A stretch of 36,280 bases of DNA from Candidatus Saccharimonadota bacterium (GTDB lineage Bacteria > Patescibacteriota > Saccharimonadia > Saccharimonadales > Saccharimonadaceae): positions 1 to 36,280 of the forward strand of contig JAGCNM010000046.1 in NCBI GenBank assembly GCA_017645955.1. Direction: 5' to 3'. Under the pieces are notes generated by a model, which saw only the letters and a program-made list of their open reading frames with translations, was not told the origin of the DNA and did not search any database. How positions within the stretch are numbered: the first letter of the stretch is position 1; each line of letters opens with the position of its first letter. A program made the translations under genes and the position numbers. Shown here piece by piece: positions 7,612 to 16,360 of this stretch.

Positions 7612-7736
7612 CAGGATGAGAACCGAAGGTTCGGACGCCGTAGGAGGTGAGCGTAAATCTAAAACTTGTTTTAGATTTACCGAACCGACGCCCGGCGTAG
7701 TGCTTTCACGAAGTGAAAGCACGAATCCTGCCGTCT
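7612..7736. repeat. Nested palindromic element downstream of tRNA-Gln
   Basis: This non-coding segment is made of nested and tandem hairpins. CAGGAT (7612-7617) pairs with ATCCTG (7725-7730); GGTTCG (7628-7633) pairs with CGAACC (7681-7686); a perfect 13-bp stem 7653-7665/7668-7680 has a 2-nt loop; GTGCTTTCAC (7700-7709) pairs with 7713-7722. The right end contains CGAATCCTGCCG (7722-7733), a 12-nt exact copy of the T-arm/acceptor junction of the adjacent tRNA (7537-7548). Confidence 0.7.
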
Positions 7737-7745
7737 AATCATTTT

Positions 7746-9170
7746 TTACATTATTTTACGGTTTTCAGCTTCTGCGGCGAGATAACCTTCTACTAAAGGA
7801 GCGAAGCGTTTATAATAGCTGCTATCGCCCCCTTCCAAAACATCTAGTCTTGGCTCCCCTTTCATATTCTCGCCATCAAATATTGTAGTTTCTACTACGC
7901 GCTGGCTATCTTTAATCCTAAATTTTATTTTAACATAGTCTTGTACGCCACCATCTCCCATAAATACATTAAAATAATCAAATCCAGGAACAGAAAAGTT
8001 TCCATTATCATCTCGTGGTAGCTTAATCCCTCTTGCAGTTGCGCCCTGCATTTCCGACGAACGTTTTTTAAGAGTACTTTCAATGTAGTCAAGGCGCTTT
8101 TCTAGCTCATACTCTTGTAACCCAAAAATCCGTTCGTCGAGTATGCTATTCGCGCGAAGTCTTTTGAAATGGTAATAATCTTCTTTATCTTGACCACGCC
8201 CTATATTGCTAAATTTATAACGAAGATTCCTGAACATTGGTATACTAAACAAATCGGCTATTTTGTCGTTCAACTCGCCATACCCAGTTGTCTCATCGAT
8301 AGAATGAATAATTTCTCCCATACGATTAATCTGTCTTGTTGTGTATGGGCTAGCTCTTTCTTCAATATTAACAATCGGAATATCAAAGTATTTTGCATGT
8401 CTTAAAACCACCTCATCAATGTCGTTATTAAAGGTTATTAAGAAATCTGGACATTTTGGCTTACCGGTTTCAGAATAACGCCTTAATAAGAATTCGTTGT
8501 ATATTCTTGTCCCCTCTATGCCTTCAAGCTCCTCAATTTGACCTAATGCTAATTTTCTCGGATCGTCCTTGCCGTCTAAATTACACGTGTGGCCGTCTCC
8601 ATTTGTGATTTCAATTATTGAATCTCCATCAACATGTTGAAATCCATACATTAGCCTTCCGCGATAAAAACTATTTGAATTATATTCAGAATTCCAATAT
8701 GACGCAGAAATTGTATTACCGCGCGCACCGACATCCCGGCTATTCATACCGAATCCGACCAGCTCTTGCGTCTCGTCTTCGCGTCTAGCCCATACCGACG
8801 GGCTATTTATTATTGAGGCGCTAGTCTCATATCCATTCGAAGAGTAATCATACTTATCACGATAATCAATCGTAGTTGAAAGAAATGCATAAGGTAAACC
8901 GCGCAAATCATAAACCGGTATCTCAGAATCTTCAAATTCAATCGAACGTTTCCCAACCTCTGGGTTTTCTGAAGCTACTTCGTCCTCGAGTTGGTCAATT
9001 GTCGTTAGGCGAGCATTCAAGTCTCGTTCGAGAATTTCTTGAGTGCGTTGCATTCTATATTTCTTAGCCCTGTTTTTATCAAAATAATCTCTAGCTTCAG
9101 ATAGTATCGAAAAATCTATTGGAGTAGTCTCCTGATCATTGGATTTGTTTTCTTTTATTATTTCAGACAT
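7746..9170 (-). CDS. Orphan cytoplasmic protein of unknown function
   Basis: A 474-residue, charged, soluble-looking protein with no signal peptide or membrane helix. I recognise no family. The N-terminal 70 residues are strongly helical and charged. A middle segment (about 240-275) reads like a Rossmann-type strand-helix unit ('CPDFLITFNND...AKYFDIPIVNIEE'). A 'EKRLDYIESTLKKRSSEM' helix and a beta-rich C-terminus with 'YVKIKFRIKDSQRVVE' follow. The ATG at 9170 has a possible TATGAT box 9 nt upstream on the minus strand. It stands alone between the palindromic region and the divergent gene at 9308, with no operon partner to suggest a role. Confidence 0.7.
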   Translation of the reverse strand: MSEIIKENKSNDQETTPIDFSILSEARDYFDKNRAKKYRMQRTQEILERDLNARLTTIDQLEDEVASENPEVGKRSIEFEDSEIPVYDLRGLPYAFLSTTIDYRDKYDYSSNGYETSASIINSPSVWARREDETQELVGFGMNSRDVGARGNTISASYWNSEYNSNSFYRGRLMYGFQHVDGDSIIEITNGDGHTCNLDGKDDPRKLALGQIEELEGIEGTRIYNEFLLRRYSETGKPKCPDFLITFNNDIDEVVLRHAKYFDIPIVNIEERASPYTTRQINRMGEIIHSIDETTGYGELNDKIADLFSIPMFRNLRYKFSNIGRGQDKEDYYHFKRLRANSILDERIFGLQEYELEKRLDYIESTLKKRSSEMQGATARGIKLPRDDNGNFSVPGFDYFNVFMGDGGVQDYVKIKFRIKDSQRVVETTIFDGENMKGEPRLDVLEGGDSSYYKRFAPLVEGYLAAEAENRKIM

Positions 9171-9307
9171 CTCAATTCCATCATATCATATATTTTAGAT
9201 TCGCTTAAACGTATCCCGTCTACTGAGGAGATGCCCAAGCGTAGGAATGCTAAAGTTATAGCATATGAAACAACAAGAAATGCTTATTTATGTAGTACAA
9301 TCGATAC

Positions 9308-10813
9308 ATGGGTAAAACGCTCTCCTTCATCACAAAAAACACCGACTACATTATTCTTTTCGTCTTAAACGCGGTAGAAATGGTCTTAGAACTAGTCGCA
9401 GCGCGTCTATTGTCGCCCTATTTCGGCAATAGCAATTTCGTCTGGACCGCCATCATCGGAATTATTCTCCTTGCAATGAGTCTAGGGAACATCATTGGCG
9501 GCAAATTCGCTTCAAAAAAGCAACCCAGATTTTGGGCGGGGCTTTTTCTTCTTTTCGCGTCAATCTACATCTCTCTTACTCCAATCATTGACGCTCCGAT
9601 TTTGCAATCTATCAAAGAGGGGAACATGGGCACACAATTTGCTTCGGTATTAAGTAGCATATTATTCTTCCTTTTGCCATCTACAATCCTTGGCATCATC
9701 ACGCCGATTATCATGAAAGAGCGAATCGGTGATGGTAAAGATAAAGGTAAAGAATCTGGTCGCATCACAGCGACTATAGCAATCGGCAGCCTAATCGGCA
9801 CTTTCCTAGGCGGTTTCTTCTTGATCCCGGCCTTAGGAACTAAAATGATTTTTGCTTTACTTGGAACGACCATTATACCGATGGTAATCATCTTAAGGCC
9901 ACTACAACAGAATAAATCAAAAAAGCATCGATGGAGTTTTATTACCACTCTAATCATTGCCATTGTAATAAGCATCGTATCGATAGTGATAGTCAACAAT
10001 AAAGGTACCACAGACGGCATCAGCATAGATACCGAATACGGCCGAATCATTATCGAAGAAGGCGAATATGGCGAAGACACGGTACTTTTTTATAAACAAA
10101 GCGGCGCATATTCCTCGGCTACATTTTTAGACGAAGACCGTAAGTTTGACCTAGTTTTTGACTACATAAAAAAGTACGATTTAATGTTTAATTTTCTTAA
10201 CGTTAAACAGACAGCCATGATTGGCGGAGCAGCTTACCAGTATCCAAAATATTTCATTTCACATTTTGAAGACAAAACCATGGACGTAATTGAGATTGAC
10301 CCAGCATCCACAGAAATTGCTAAGAAATATTTCTTCCTCGACGATTTAATTGAGACTTACGGCGAAGATAGATTAGGGCTCTATAACGAAGACGGCAGGA
10401 TTTTCTTATCAAGTAGCGACAAAAAATACGACGCAATCCTAAACGACGCCTTCTCTGGCGAAGTGCCAGTAGGAACCTTGGCCACTGTAGAAGCTGCCAA
10501 AACCATTAAACAGCGTTTAAATACAGACGGCGTTTATATGTCGAATGTTCTTGGTGCCGTGCGTGGTCATAAAGGTAGATTTTTACGCGCAGAAGTAAAA
10601 ACTCTCATGAAAGTTTTTAAACATGTATACGTAGTCCCTGTCCATGAAAACGTAAAAAGCGACCAGTACACTAACTGGATGGTAATTGCGACCGATAATG
10701 ATAAATATCAACCCGAAGAAATAGTGAAAATAGAACTCAGCGACAAAGACGTTGTTTTAACGGATGATTATAATCCAATAGACAGTTTAATCACGACAGA
10801 TTACTACGACTAA
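9308..10813 (+). CDS. Membrane/spermidine synthase-like fusion protein
   Basis: A 501-residue protein with an N-terminal membrane domain of about six to eight helices (about 15-230) and a C-terminal methyltransferase-fold domain similar to spermidine synthase (about 245-480). Visible in the latter are a glycine-rich 'AMIGGAAYQYPKYFI', 'MDVIEIDPASTEIAKKYF' and 'YDAILNDAFSGEVP', which match the nucleotide-binding loop, acidic loop and DAFSG motif of the family. Such fusions are common in bacteria and their substrate is usually unknown; polyamine synthesis is not assured. TACAAT (9296-9301) lies 6 nt before the ATG, indicating a leaderless mRNA. Confidence 0.85.
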   Translation: MGKTLSFITKNTDYIILFVLNAVEMVLELVAARLLSPYFGNSNFVWTAIIGIILLAMSLGNIIGGKFASKKQPRFWAGLFLLFASIYISLTPIIDAPILQSIKEGNMGTQFASVLSSILFFLLPSTILGIITPIIMKERIGDGKDKGKESGRITATIAIGSLIGTFLGGFFLIPALGTKMIFALLGTTIIPMVIILRPLQQNKSKKHRWSFITTLIIAIVISIVSIVIVNNKGTTDGISIDTEYGRIIIEEGEYGEDTVLFYKQSGAYSSATFLDEDRKFDLVFDYIKKYDLMFNFLNVKQTAMIGGAAYQYPKYFISHFEDKTMDVIEIDPASTEIAKKYFFLDDLIETYGEDRLGLYNEDGRIFLSSSDKKYDAILNDAFSGEVPVGTLATVEAAKTIKQRLNTDGVYMSNVLGAVRGHKGRFLRAEVKTLMKVFKHVYVVPVHENVKSDQYTNWMVIATDNDKYQPEEIVKIELSDKDVVLTDDYNPIDSLITTDYYD

Positions 10814-10855
10814 TCGCCAAACGCTATACCCCTTGTGCTTTTCTTAAAAGTGTGC

Positions 10856-10861
10856 TATAAT
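10856..10861 (+). promoter_or_regulatory. -10 box of leaderless ftsK
   Basis: TATAAT at 10856-10861, then AAAGAC, then ATG at 10868. The in-frame upstream start at 10835 would place the promoter inside the gene and adds residues not expected for FtsK. Confidence 0.65.
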
Positions 10862-10867
10862 AAAGAC

Positions 10868-13042
10868 ATGGCTAAACGAAAGCGAAAAACCAACAGACGA
10901 ACAAAAAAAGAGGCTCCAGTCGAGCACGAACTTCCTGGTGGATTCTGGCGTCAAATTACCGCGGTTCTTATGATTGCAGTAGCACTCTTTTTTGTCATCA
11001 CTTGGTTTGGTCAAGGCGGTACCGTCCTCAACGAAATCCATAATTTCTTTTACAAAGGCCTTGGCTTCGCTACCTTCTTTATTCCAGCGCTCCTAGTCTA
11101 TCTAGCGGTTCGCATCTTTCGTTCCGAAGACAACCGCGTAGCTGTCCCAGTTTACATTGCTAGCTTCCTCATGATTATCTGGCTTTCGGGCATCGCCGCG
11201 ATTTGGCGCTTCGGCGGCATCGTCGGCGAATGGCTAAATAACCTTGCGACTAATTTCTTAAGTCAAGGCGTCGTCATTTTTATTTATATTATTCTAATCT
11301 TTATTACGACCGCCTTCATTCTCCAACTTTCTCCTGTCACTTTTTTCAAAGGAACAAAGAATTTAGTCAAACATGGTAAAGCCATAGATCAAGAAGAAAA
11401 GAAAGAAAAGAAACTTGGCGAGCTCGAAATAAAAGTGAATTCCGGCATCGGTCCGCTTGAAACTCCCGCGCCTCAAGAAAAACATTTCCATAAAACTCCT
11501 GCAAAAGCTGAACCAGTCGTCAAACAAGAGGAAAAAGCTCTTGTCGCCGTTTCCGATCCAGATTGGAAAATGCCAAGCACTAATCTCCTCACAAAAAAAC
11601 AATCTCCAGCTGACGCTGGCAACATTCAACAAAACGCCTATATTATTAAAAGTACCTTCGCCGAGTTCGGCATTGATGTTGAAATGGAAGGCGCGAACGT
11701 TGGTCCGCGCGTAACTCAGTATACCCTGCGTGCTCCTGGTGGTATTAATCTCGCGAAAATCGCTGCGCGCGATAAAGAGCTTGCTTATAAACTCTCGGCC
11801 CAAACCATCCGTATCGAAGCCCCAATTCCTGGGACACAATTAATTGGCGTCGAAGTTCCTAATACGCGCGCCGCTTCTGTCTCTCTAAGGGGCATCCTTG
11901 AATCCGATGAATGGCGTAAGAATCATGACCCGCTTACTTTCGCGGTAGGGAAGAACATCTCTGGAAAACCAATCATCGCCGACCTAGCCAGCATGCCACA
12001 TCTCCTAATTGCCGGTACTACTGGTTCCGGTAAGTCTGTTATGACGAATACCCTTATTATGTCGCTCCTTTACCGTAACGCCCCTTCTGATGTGCGTCTT
12101 ATTATTGTTGACCCGAAACAGGTAGAAATGGTCGCCTATAACGACATTCCTCATCTCTTAACCCCAGTCATCACAGACACCTCTAAAGCTCTTTCCGCTA
12201 TGAAATGGGCAGTTGGTGAAATGGACCGCCGTTATAAACAGATGGCCGAGGAGAAGGTTAAAAAGATTTCCGAATATAACAAAAAAATGGAAAAGAAGGC
12301 CGAAGAAGGTGCTAGTGACGAAGAAAAGGGCGGCAAAATGCCATACATCGTTATCGTTATCGATGAAATGTCCGATTTAATGATGCAGGCTAGTAAAGAG
12401 CTCGAGCCATTAATCGTCCGCATCGCTCAGCTTGGCCGTGCTGCTGGTATGCATCTTGTTCTCGCAACCCAGAAGCCGATTGTAAAAGTAATCACCGGTC
12501 TTATTAAAGGAAACATCCCATCCCGCATCGCATTTCGCGTCCTTACATCAATGGAGTCTCGTATTATTCTCGATCTTTCCGGTGCTGAAAAACTCCTAGG
12601 CCAAGGCGATATGCTCCTCTCGACCGAAAAGACCATGAATGGTCCTGAACGTATCCAAGGCGCCTGGACTCCGGATGAAGATATTGAAAAAGTTACTGAC
12701 TTCCTCCGCTCACAACGACCTCCGCAGTATAACGAAGAAGTAATCGCCCAGCAAGTCGCAATTAAGGGAATTGGTGGCGCGAGTGGTGGCGACTTTGGTG
12801 ACCTTGGTCGTCGCTTCGATCCGAATGATCCGCTTGTTAGAAAAGCTGTTGAAATTTCGCTCAGCAAAGGAAAATTCTCTACCGCCATGCTCCAGACATA
12901 CCTCGGCAAAGGCCATGGTTTTGTTTCTGGACTTGCCATTTGGTTTGAGGAAATTGGTGTGATAGGTGTTCAAAACGGCAATAAACCGCGCGAACTTCTC
13001 ATTTCTTCAATGGAAGAATTCGACGAACTAGCTAACAATTGA
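10868..13042 (+). CDS. ftsK: DNA translocase FtsK
   Basis: A 724-residue FtsK/SpoIIIE-type DNA pump that clears chromosome ends from the division septum. Order of parts: basic N-terminus (AKRKRKTNRRTKK), four membrane helices (about 20-165), a short charged linker, the alpha/beta motor with Walker A GTTGSGKS at 383-390, 'IIVDPKQVEM' and Walker B 'IVIVIDEMSDLM', 'ATQKP' and 'RIAFRV', and a C-terminal winged-helix gamma domain ('KFSTAMLQTYLGKGHGFVSGLA'). The gamma domain implies recognition of oriented KOPS-like sequences and possible activation of XerCD-type recombination; a Xer recombinase is encoded at 32139-33077. The motor is followed by a Lys/Glu-rich insertion near residues 460-490. Confidence 0.95.
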   Translation: MAKRKRKTNRRTKKEAPVEHELPGGFWRQITAVLMIAVALFFVITWFGQGGTVLNEIHNFFYKGLGFATFFIPALLVYLAVRIFRSEDNRVAVPVYIASFLMIIWLSGIAAIWRFGGIVGEWLNNLATNFLSQGVVIFIYIILIFITTAFILQLSPVTFFKGTKNLVKHGKAIDQEEKKEKKLGELEIKVNSGIGPLETPAPQEKHFHKTPAKAEPVVKQEEKALVAVSDPDWKMPSTNLLTKKQSPADAGNIQQNAYIIKSTFAEFGIDVEMEGANVGPRVTQYTLRAPGGINLAKIAARDKELAYKLSAQTIRIEAPIPGTQLIGVEVPNTRAASVSLRGILESDEWRKNHDPLTFAVGKNISGKPIIADLASMPHLLIAGTTGSGKSVMTNTLIMSLLYRNAPSDVRLIIVDPKQVEMVAYNDIPHLLTPVITDTSKALSAMKWAVGEMDRRYKQMAEEKVKKISEYNKKMEKKAEEGASDEEKGGKMPYIVIVIDEMSDLMMQASKELEPLIVRIAQLGRAAGMHLVLATQKPIVKVITGLIKGNIPSRIAFRVLTSMESRIILDLSGAEKLLGQGDMLLSTEKTMNGPERIQGAWTPDEDIEKVTDFLRSQRPPQYNEEVIAQQVAIKGIGGASGGDFGDLGRRFDPNDPLVRKAVEISLSKGKFSTAMLQTYLGKGHGFVSGLAIWFEEIGVIGVQNGNKPRELLISSMEEFDELANN

Positions 13043-13073
13043 CGTTTTAATAAATCTTTAATAAAATAAACAT

Positions 13074-13769
13074 ATGGACAATTCGCCATTGAAGAATTTT
13101 TTTGGGAACAAATGGGTCCGTTTAGCTTTAATTCTCGATGTTTTAATCGTGATAACGTTTGTTGTTATCATTATTATGAATCTCTCGAAAACCTCGACCA
13201 TTACTCTAGACGTAACTCCCCTTGATGCTAAAATCCAACTTAACGGGGCAGAGTACCAAAACGGAACAGTCGCTATTGCCCCCGGTACCTATGAAGTGAA
13301 AATCTCTCGCGATAGTCTAGATTCGAAAACATTTTCTATTACTATCGAAACGGGCGACAACCTGACGATCGCCGCCTTCCTGAAATCCGGCACGAATGAT
13401 TTCTCATTCTACAAGCTTAAAGAAAACCTTGATTCCTTCTTTGAACTCGAGAATATTGCCTCTGCAAACAACAATAAAACATACGACAAGGATTCTTCCG
13501 CCGAAGAGTTTGTCGCTTATTATCGCGGTATTTATAAGACGTTATCAACCAAATTCCCGATTGAACATCAGGAATATACCGAAACCGCCAATGGCAGCGA
13601 ACTTGTGAAAGATGTTACAATCAAACCAGTTTACGATGAAGAATGTAAGACGTCTACGTGTATTAAAGCTTTCATGCTTGGCACCGATGATAAAGAGTTT
13701 ATAAAATCTCTCATAGAGAAAAAAGGTCTAAAGGTGGAGGACTATGAAGTCTATTACAAGATTTATTAA
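13074..13769 (+). CDS. Membrane-anchored PEGA-like domain protein
   Basis: A 231-residue protein with one N-terminal membrane helix (about 15-38) and an extracytoplasmic part. Residues about 42-104 resemble a PEGA domain: 'TITLDVTPLDAKIQLNGAEY', 'IAPGTYEVKISRD' and an ending hydrophobic strand. The rest has no recognised fold. The ATG lies 6 nt after TAAAAT (13062-13067), again leaderless. It overlaps the start of the four-domain hydrolase by 26 nt in another frame, so the two are probably translationally coupled and may work together at the cell surface. Confidence 0.75.
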   Translation: MDNSPLKNFFGNKWVRLALILDVLIVITFVVIIIMNLSKTSTITLDVTPLDAKIQLNGAEYQNGTVAIAPGTYEVKISRDSLDSKTFSITIETGDNLTIAAFLKSGTNDFSFYKLKENLDSFFELENIASANNNKTYDKDSSAEEFVAYYRGIYKTLSTKFPIEHQEYTETANGSELVKDVTIKPVYDEECKTSTCIKAFMLGTDDKEFIKSLIEKKGLKVEDYEVYYKIY

Positions 13770-16359
13770 AACTGGCCTATTATTATTTTTCCCAGTGTTA
13801 TTGATGCTCATTACTGAGCCGGCGTTTGCCGAACTTCCGAAGTCTAAACTTAAAATGTTCTCCCAGAACAATATCCTTTTTTACGAACCAGGCGATTGTA
13901 TTGATGGTCCAAGAGGTGGCAGTGGTAGTTTTATGTCTACCATTTGTGGCTCAACGCCGAAGGAAAAATATTGGTCTGCCCTCCGCCAAGTTTTTGACGA
14001 GGAACACGCCGCCGCCGTTCTCGGAAACATTAACCATGAAGGTGGCTTCGGTCCTACTCGATGGGAAATTGGCGTTCTAGTTAGTGGCGATGGCGGCCAT
14101 TTTATTCGTGACTGGAACACATTATATAACTGTACCCCTGGCAACTGTCCTGGTGGCGTCGGTTCATTTGGTATTACCTGGACACTTGGCCCCTACCTTC
14201 AATACATTAATGGTAACGACTCTGGTCTATTACACTACTTCCAAACACCAGAAGAATACAGCTACGCTGGCGACATTGCCATCCAAAAAATCGGTGAAGC
14301 AGATTTCGATCGTCTCGTCGAACTAGAAGTAAGATATGTCTTAAACGAGGCAAATATTGAAGCCTTTAAACGAACCACGTCACTTCAAGAAGCTACCGAT
14401 TGGTGGACGATGAATTACGAAAACTGCGTCGGTTGTTGTGGTAGCGCCGACAGGGATCATTCTTGTGAGTCCGTTCAACCGCGCAGGAACAGTGCTCAAA
14501 AACTCTACGATGAATTTAAAGATTATAACTGTGGTGGTAGTAGCAGTAGCGAAGGCGGAAGCGAAGGTGAAACGGGCGCTGGCGGGTTTGGTAGTGGTGA
14601 TGGATCCAATGTCTCCTTCGATACCTCTTCAAGTTCCTCGGGCCCGTCTCTCACAGGAGCCGAAATCACATTTATCGGCGACAGTATTGCTGTTCAGTCT
14701 GAACAACAACTTGAAGCCAAATTCCCATCTAGCTTTATTAATAAAGTCGGCTCGCGTCATCCGACCTCCGGCGGCGTTTGTCCTGGTGACGAAGGTGGTC
14801 TCGCAATTCTAGAAAAACTCGTTTCTGGTAGTGGCGTCATCATGAACCAACATTCCAATGGTTCTTGTGAGCAGGTTCAAATCAGCTCTAACTCCCTAAA
14901 AAGTAACATTGTTTGGGAACTTGGCACCAACTCTGGCGGTGCAACCGAGGAAACGATTAATAGGGTAATTGGATTAATTGGTAACCGCAGGCTTTATCTT
15001 GTTACTCCGTATAATGGCTACAGTATGGAGTCGGCGGACGGTATCGCTAACATGTACCGCGAAATGGCCGCTAAACATGATAATGTCTTTGTTATTGATT
15101 GGAACCAAGCCGTTCGCGATAATGATTCTGCCTATGTTACGCGTGCTGATTCTATGGCTGTTCACCCAACTGGCGCCGGAAGAGATTTACTTGCTGATTT
15201 AACCGCTCAAGGCGTATCAGGCTCCACGTCCTGCTCTGATAGCGGAGGTTTTGTCTGGTATGGCCAGTACGAAGATGAATGGAAAGACTATCCGTTTGGC
15301 TCTAGTACAGTAGGCCCATCTGGCTGTGGTCCAACCTCCTTTGCTATGATGGCGACTTCGCTTCTTGGCCAATCAATTACACCAGATGAAACAGCAAGAA
15401 TCGCGGGTGATGCTGGTATGTATGTACCAGGTTCTGGTAGTAGCCATGAAATCACCAGGGTATTGTCGGAGCATTATGGCCTAGAATATCAAGCTCTTAC
15501 TGCTTCATCAGCCTCTGAGGCCGTCAGTCTAATTAATCAGTATCTACAAGACGGCTGGATGATTCATACGAGTGGTTCTGGTAGCGCTCCATTCACTTCT
15601 GGCGGGCATTATATTGGTATTCGCGGCATCGCTGAAGATGGCGGCTGGTTGTTAGCTGACTCCGGGCATGAAGAAAGCTACTCAACTCGTTCATGGGATC
15701 CATTGTCGGTCGTTAACGCCGGCATGCTCCTACAAAACATTAAAGCGATTCGTGCCTCATCCTCACTCGCTTCATGTTACAACGCTACTTCTTCGTCCAG
15801 GCTTTGCACAACATCAAATAGTGGTGGTAGCGGTTATAGCGGTGGTGGCGCAACGGGAACTGATGGTTACCAATCAAAAGGCGATGCACAGGGAATTATT
15901 GAAGCCTATAAGAATTTTGACCTCTCGGTCTTTTCGTTAGCAATGCCGGATACCGGAGACTATCATGATAACTGTGTTGCTTTCTCGCTTTGGTTTATTA
16001 ATTATTATACCCAAATCTCTTACGACCCTGGTCGAACCGGAAACGGCAATGAATTTGTTAACGTCTTCTACAGTCACAACAAATCAAAGTATCCTGACAT
16101 GCACATCGACTCAACCCCTTCAGTTTATGCCTTGGCTAGCTGGTCGGTCCCGACACTAGGTACAAGTTCCGGCAATCACACCGGCATCGTTGTTGGTATA
16201 GACGAAGAAAGAGGAAAAATCCTCATCGCAGAAGCGGGATGGAATCACCCGAACTTTACCGGAATACACGAATACAATCTTAGCGACGCAACTGGACCCT
16301 CCGGCTATCAGTATATTAATCTCAACAATTATTTAAAGCCTAACACAGGATTGCAATAA
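13744..16359 (+). CDS. Secreted four-domain cell-wall hydrolase (lysozyme, SGNH, C39-like, CHAP)
   Basis: An 871-residue exported protein. Residues 1-29 are a signal peptide ending AFA. Domain 1 (about 60-245) resembles the phage-tail-tip lysozyme family, with the putative catalytic Glu in 'LGNINHEGGFGP'. After a Gly/Ser linker (about 268-305), domain 2 (about 308-495) is SGNH-like: GDS at 312-314, 'ELGTNSGG', and D469-x4-H474. Domain 3 (about 500-660) resembles C39-like cysteine peptidases, with C528 in 'SGCGPTSFAM' and H622 in 'GGHYIGI'. After a second Gly/Ser linker, domain 4 (about 710-871) resembles CHAP amidases, with C744 in 'NCVAF' and H812 in 'GNHTGIVVG'. Together these could cut glycan and peptide and alter acetylation. 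All four domains seem to keep their key residues. The target wall, self or host, is not known. Confidence 0.85.
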   Translation: MKSITRFIKTGLLLFFPVLLMLITEPAFAELPKSKLKMFSQNNILFYEPGDCIDGPRGGSGSFMSTICGSTPKEKYWSALRQVFDEEHAAAVLGNINHEGGFGPTRWEIGVLVSGDGGHFIRDWNTLYNCTPGNCPGGVGSFGITWTLGPYLQYINGNDSGLLHYFQTPEEYSYAGDIAIQKIGEADFDRLVELEVRYVLNEANIEAFKRTTSLQEATDWWTMNYENCVGCCGSADRDHSCESVQPRRNSAQKLYDEFKDYNCGGSSSSEGGSEGETGAGGFGSGDGSNVSFDTSSSSSGPSLTGAEITFIGDSIAVQSEQQLEAKFPSSFINKVGSRHPTSGGVCPGDEGGLAILEKLVSGSGVIMNQHSNGSCEQVQISSNSLKSNIVWELGTNSGGATEETINRVIGLIGNRRLYLVTPYNGYSMESADGIANMYREMAAKHDNVFVIDWNQAVRDNDSAYVTRADSMAVHPTGAGRDLLADLTAQGVSGSTSCSDSGGFVWYGQYEDEWKDYPFGSSTVGPSGCGPTSFAMMATSLLGQSITPDETARIAGDAGMYVPGSGSSHEITRVLSEHYGLEYQALTASSASEAVSLINQYLQDGWMIHTSGSGSAPFTSGGHYIGIRGIAEDGGWLLADSGHEESYSTRSWDPLSVVNAGMLLQNIKAIRASSSLASCYNATSSSRLCTTSNSGGSGYSGGGATGTDGYQSKGDAQGIIEAYKNFDLSVFSLAMPDTGDYHDNCVAFSLWFINYYTQISYDPGRTGNGNEFVNVFYSHNKSKYPDMHIDSTPSVYALASWSVPTLGTSSGNHTGIVVGIDEERGKILIAEAGWNHPNFTGIHEYNLSDATGPSGYQYINLNNYLKPNTGLQ

Positions 16360-16360
16360 A

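Noticed and set aside
7477-7722. Minus-strand open frame of 81 codons covering tRNA-Gln
   Set aside because: Its end (DRQDSNLRMLGPKPSALPLGDGP) is the well-known false translation of the antisense strand of a tRNA-Gln gene; the rest comes from the palindromic region.
9565-10080. 171-codon minus-strand frame inside the spermidine synthase fusion
   Set aside because: The sense frame encodes membrane helices and conserved methyltransferase motifs; the antisense frame has none.
12427-12939. 170-codon minus-strand frame inside ftsK
   Set aside because: It lies wholly within the FtsK motor and gamma domain, with codon composition expected of an antisense shadow.
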